Assembly: GCA_037139735.1 (NCBI GenBank)
Contig: JBAXFU010000006.1
Location: forward strand, 5,741 to 69,740
Source: UBA2402 sp037139735
Lineage (GTDB): Bacteria > Planctomycetota > Phycisphaerae > Phycisphaerales > UBA1924
Direction of reading: 5' to 3'
DNA: 64,000 nt
This document shows positions 61,530 through 64,000 of this stretch, one piece after another. The stretch's first letter is position 1; every line of letters starts with the position of its first letter. Position numbers and translations under genes: made by a program. The notes under the pieces were generated by a model. It saw only the letters and a list, made by a program, of their open reading frames with translations, searched no databases and was not told the DNA's origin.

Positions 61530-61573
61530 AGGCAGTCGAGAGGCAGTCGAGAGGCACTCGAGAGGCAGTCATG
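61530..61573 (+). repeat. Four-copy 11-bp tandem repeat ending in the pilin start codon
   Basis: Copies AGGCAGTCGAG, AGGCAGTCGAG, AGGCACTCGAG and AGGCAGTCATG; the fourth contains the ATG at 61571. GAGAGG within the repeat may act as ribosome binding site. Confidence 0.85.
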
Positions 61574-62671
61574 AAGAACAGGTCAACTCCCATGAAGAAC
61601 GGCATCAGCCTGCACGAGCGAGGTCGCGGCTTCACCCTGATCGAGCTGTTGGTGGTCATCGCGATCATCGCGCTGCTCATCTCGGTGTTGCTGCCGTCGC
61701 TGGGGCAGGCCCGGCAGATGGCCAGGCAGTTGGTGTGCTCGACGAAGCAGCGGTCGATCGCCCAGGCTCAGGCCGCGTATGCCGCTGGCAACAAGGACCA
61801 CATCGCCGGTCCGAACACGTCGGGCGCGTGGGGCCAGTGGAAGGATCAGCGTGGCGGCGGCAACCCGTACGTTTTCGACACCTCGCCGACGACGCCGACC
61901 TCGACGCACGACTGGTTCAGCCCCATTCTGGGCGATTCGCTCGGTCTGTCGAACAATCGGGCTCGCCGCTCGTGGGACATCTTCGCCAAGCACGGCTGCC
62001 CTTCGGTGCGTGACAACATGCTCCCCTGGTCGGGCAGCGACGGGGCGGACTCGGCTCAGTTCTCGACCATCACGAGTTCGCTGGGCTGGATCCGCACGAG
62101 CTACCTCTCGCCCGCTTCGTTCCACTACTCGCGTCAGGGGGCGCCGGCCTCGATCTCGAAGTATCGCCCGCCGGAGGCCGATCCGACGTCCGCCGCCGCG
62201 GATCTCCGCTACCTCAACGCCAATCCGGCGACGCTCCCCTCGAACTACACGCCGCGGCTCGACAAGGTGGGCATCCAACTCTCGAGCAAGATCATCGTGG
62301 CGGACGGGTCGCGGTTCCTCAACACCGCCGGCGCGTACTTCTACGACTTTGACTTCTCCCCATCGCCCAACGTCTTTGGCAACTTCTGCGCCTCGGGCCC
62401 GATCTTCAACGCGAGCAACGAGTACGGCCGCAGCCTGAGCAACGGCAACAACGTGAACGTCAAGGCGAGTTTCCGCCACGCGAGGCAGACGATCAACGCG
62501 GGCTTCTTCGACGGGCACGTCGATACCGTCACGAGCGCCAGCGCGTGGGAGGACGCCGAGATGTGGTACCCCTCCAACAGCGACTGGAACGGCAACTCGG
62601 CGACCGTCGAGTCGGCCGCCAAGTATCAGTACCTGCTGAGCCGCCCCTTCGGCTCTCGCGGCCTGCCCTGA
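61571..62671 (+). CDS. Type IV pilin-like / pseudopilin protein
   Basis: 366 aa from 61571 (or 61592 at MKNGIS; both starts follow an ATGAAGAAC block). The prepilin signal is GFTLIELLVVIAIIALLISVLLPSL: cleavage before Phe, Glu at +5, long hydrophobic helix. The C-terminal half contains SFRHARQTINAGFFDGHVD, similar to the H-X9-DG motif of planctomycete pilin-like proteins (here the spacing is 10). It is predicted to be processed by a prepilin peptidase and exported; no pilus machinery is nearby. Confidence 0.88.
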   Translation: MKNRSTPMKNGISLHERGRGFTLIELLVVIAIIALLISVLLPSLGQARQMARQLVCSTKQRSIAQAQAAYAAGNKDHIAGPNTSGAWGQWKDQRGGGNPYVFDTSPTTPTSTHDWFSPILGDSLGLSNNRARRSWDIFAKHGCPSVRDNMLPWSGSDGADSAQFSTITSSLGWIRTSYLSPASFHYSRQGAPASISKYRPPEADPTSAAADLRYLNANPATLPSNYTPRLDKVGIQLSSKIIVADGSRFLNTAGAYFYDFDFSPSPNVFGNFCASGPIFNASNEYGRSLSNGNNVNVKASFRHARQTINAGFFDGHVDTVTSASAWEDAEMWYPSNSDWNGNSATVESAAKYQYLLSRPFGSRGLP

Positions 62672-62710
62672 GCGGGTTCGGCTCGCCGCGCGAGGCCCGA
62701 CGCCACTCCC

Positions 62711-62716
62711 TACGCT
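62711..62716 (+). promoter_or_regulatory. Candidate -10 box (leaderless) for the oxidoreductase
   Basis: TACGCT ends exactly 6 nt before the ATG. Confidence 0.45.
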
Positions 62717-62722
62717 GCCGGC

Positions 62723-63877
62723 ATGAGCCAGACGCGACTTCTTCGCATGGGCATGATCGGCGGCGGCCAGGGCGCGTTCATCGGCGCGGTCCACCGCACG
62801 GCCGCGTGCCTCGACGATGGTGTCGTCTTCGCCGCCGGGTGCCTCTCGTCGACGCCCGAGCGGGCGATGGAGTCGGGGCGGCTGCTGGGGCTGCCCGCCT
62901 CGCGGACGTATGCCACATGGCAGGCCATGCTCGAGGGCGAGTCGAAGCTCCCCGAGGGTGAACGCATCGACTTCGTGTCGATCGTCACGCCCAACCACGT
63001 GCACCACGCCCCCGCGCTGGCCTTCACCAACGCCGGGTTTCATGTCGTGTGCGACAAGCCGCTGGTCCACACCTCGGCACAGGCCGAGGAACTTCGCCGG
63101 GCGGTGGCCGCCAAGGGCACCGTCTTCGCCGTCACGTACAACTACAGCGGCTACCCGATGGTCAAGCACGCCCGCCACCTCGTGCACACGAGCACGCTGG
63201 GCGAGGTTCGCAAAGTCGTCGTCGAGTACAACCAGGGGTGGCTGGCCTCGCGGCTCGAGGCCTCGGGGCAGAAGCAGGCCGATTGGCGCACCGATCCGGC
63301 CCGTAGCGGCATGGGCGGCGCCATCGGCGACATCGGCAGCCACGCCGAGCAGCTCGCCTCGTACATCACGGGCCTCGAACTGGCCGAGATCTGCGCCGAC
63401 CTGACGACGTTCGTGCCCGGCCGCCAGCTCGATGACGACGCCGCCGTGCTGCTGCGATTCCGCGGCGGCGCGAAGGGCGTATTGATGGCCTCGCAGGTCG
63501 AGATCGGCCACGAAAACGACCTTCGCATCCGCGTCCACGGCTCCAAGGGCACCCTCGCGTGGCGCCAGGAAGAGCCCAACCACCTCGTCGTGATTCCCGA
63601 AGGCGGGCCCGAGCAGGTGCTGCGGCGTGGCAACGCGGGCCTGTGCGACGCCGCCAAGGCCGGCACGAGACTCCCCCCCGGCCACCCCGAGGCCTTCCTC
63701 GAGGCCTTCGCCAACGTCTACAACAACGCCTGCCAGGCGATGCGAGCCGGTGTCGGCGGCATCGAGGCGGCAACTCGCTTCGACTTCCCCGGCGTGATCG
63801 ACGGCGCACGGGGCGTCCGCTTCATCGAGCGGGTGGTCGAGAGCGCCCGCAGCGACCGCAAGTGGACAGCCGTCTGA
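62723..63877 (+). CDS. Gfo/Idh/MocA-family oxidoreductase
   Basis: 384 aa NAD(P)-dependent sugar or inositol dehydrogenase family. The N-terminal Rossmann motif is GMIGGGQGAFIGAV; VSIVTPNHVHHAPALAF and HVVCDKPLV (catalytic Lys region) are typical. GAIGDIGSHAEQLASYITGLE is the second conserved block. Substrate cannot be deduced. These enzymes are often expanded in planctomycetes. No neighbours on the far side, as the window ends. Confidence 0.9.
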   Translation: MSQTRLLRMGMIGGGQGAFIGAVHRTAACLDDGVVFAAGCLSSTPERAMESGRLLGLPASRTYATWQAMLEGESKLPEGERIDFVSIVTPNHVHHAPALAFTNAGFHVVCDKPLVHTSAQAEELRRAVAAKGTVFAVTYNYSGYPMVKHARHLVHTSTLGEVRKVVVEYNQGWLASRLEASGQKQADWRTDPARSGMGGAIGDIGSHAEQLASYITGLELAEICADLTTFVPGRQLDDDAAVLLRFRGGAKGVLMASQVEIGHENDLRIRVHGSKGTLAWRQEEPNHLVVIPEGGPEQVLRRGNAGLCDAAKAGTRLPPGHPEAFLEAFANVYNNACQAMRAGVGGIEAATRFDFPGVIDGARGVRFIERVVESARSDRKWTAV

Positions 63878-64000
63878 TACGGATCGTCGCACGGTTTCGG
63901 GCGCGTACGGCGCACGTGTTCCGTGCCTCCAACGCGATCGCCGCGACATCGATCCGGCTCGCACCGCCGCGCGAATCGGCCCCCATGCCGTGGGCTTGCC
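63878..64000. other. Window end, no gene assigned
   Basis: 123 bp with no complete gene. An ATG at 63986 could begin another gene outside the window, but only five codons are visible. Confidence 0.4.

Overview
The window is very GC-rich chromosomal DNA with strong G/C at third codon positions and short gene gaps. It most likely comes from a Planctomycetota bacterium of the Phycisphaerae type. This is inferred from a secreted protein ending in a paired DGGVDGGDL calcium-binding (GC-type dockerin-like) domain, a pilin-like protein with a GFTLIELLVVIAIIALL leader and a C-terminal H...DG motif, a YdjY-type lipoprotein, a squalene-pathway HpnE oxidoreductase, and dispersed cell-wall and ribosomal genes. 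There is no prophage, insertion sequence, CRISPR array, rRNA or tRNA that I can recognise; this is core chromosome with accessory secreted proteins.

Layout. 1-5 kb: 5' end of a membrane protein, HtpX protease, a cmk-plsC pair, a sugar-phosphate isomerase-like protein and an orphan glycine-cleavage H protein. 5-10 kb: ABC ATPase plus large FtsX-type permease, folK, and a secreted repeat-bearing protein. 10-16.7 kb: XerC-like recombinase, three lipoproteins (one TolB-like), small unknowns and an orphan nuoC. 17-20 kb: astA-astD, arginine succinyltransferase pathway. 20-28 kb: a chemotaxis operon (heme-motif receptor, cheW, cheR, cheA, cheX, cheY, cheB). 28-34 kb: murD, YdjY-like lipoprotein, priA and carA. 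34-39 kb: dockerin-like secreted protein, DUF3467 protein, a free-standing ribonucleotide-reductase C-terminal domain, and a secreted unknown. 39-50 kb: rplK-rplA-rplJ-rplL, then rpoB-rpoC as a separately promoted unit. 50-64 kb: BFD ferredoxin, Na+/H+ antiporter, nadB, a PI-PLC-like lipoprotein, an acyl-CoA mutase catalytic subunit with isobutyryl-CoA-mutase residues, RseP-like protease, hpnE, pilin-like protein and a Gfo/Idh/MocA oxidoreductase.

How it works together. The chemotaxis block is a complete signalling core (receptor, coupling protein, kinase, methyltransferase, methylesterase, response regulator, phosphatase) with no flagellar gene nearby; its receptor carries a CxxCH heme-binding motif, so redox or gas sensing is a reasonable inference. 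The ribosomal and polymerase genes keep the classical order, but an intrinsic terminator and a new promoter separate rplL from rpoB.

Non-coding signals were the most informative part: six convincing intrinsic terminators; structured spacers between rplJ and rplL and between rpoB and rpoC; short tandem repeats in intergenic DNA (three with an 11-bp unit, two of which share a core); and a recurring TANNNT hexamer lying exactly 6 nt (sometimes 8-10 nt) upstream of start codons that lack a Shine-Dalgarno sequence, which suggests leaderless transcription. All calls are from reading the sequence; no database search was run.
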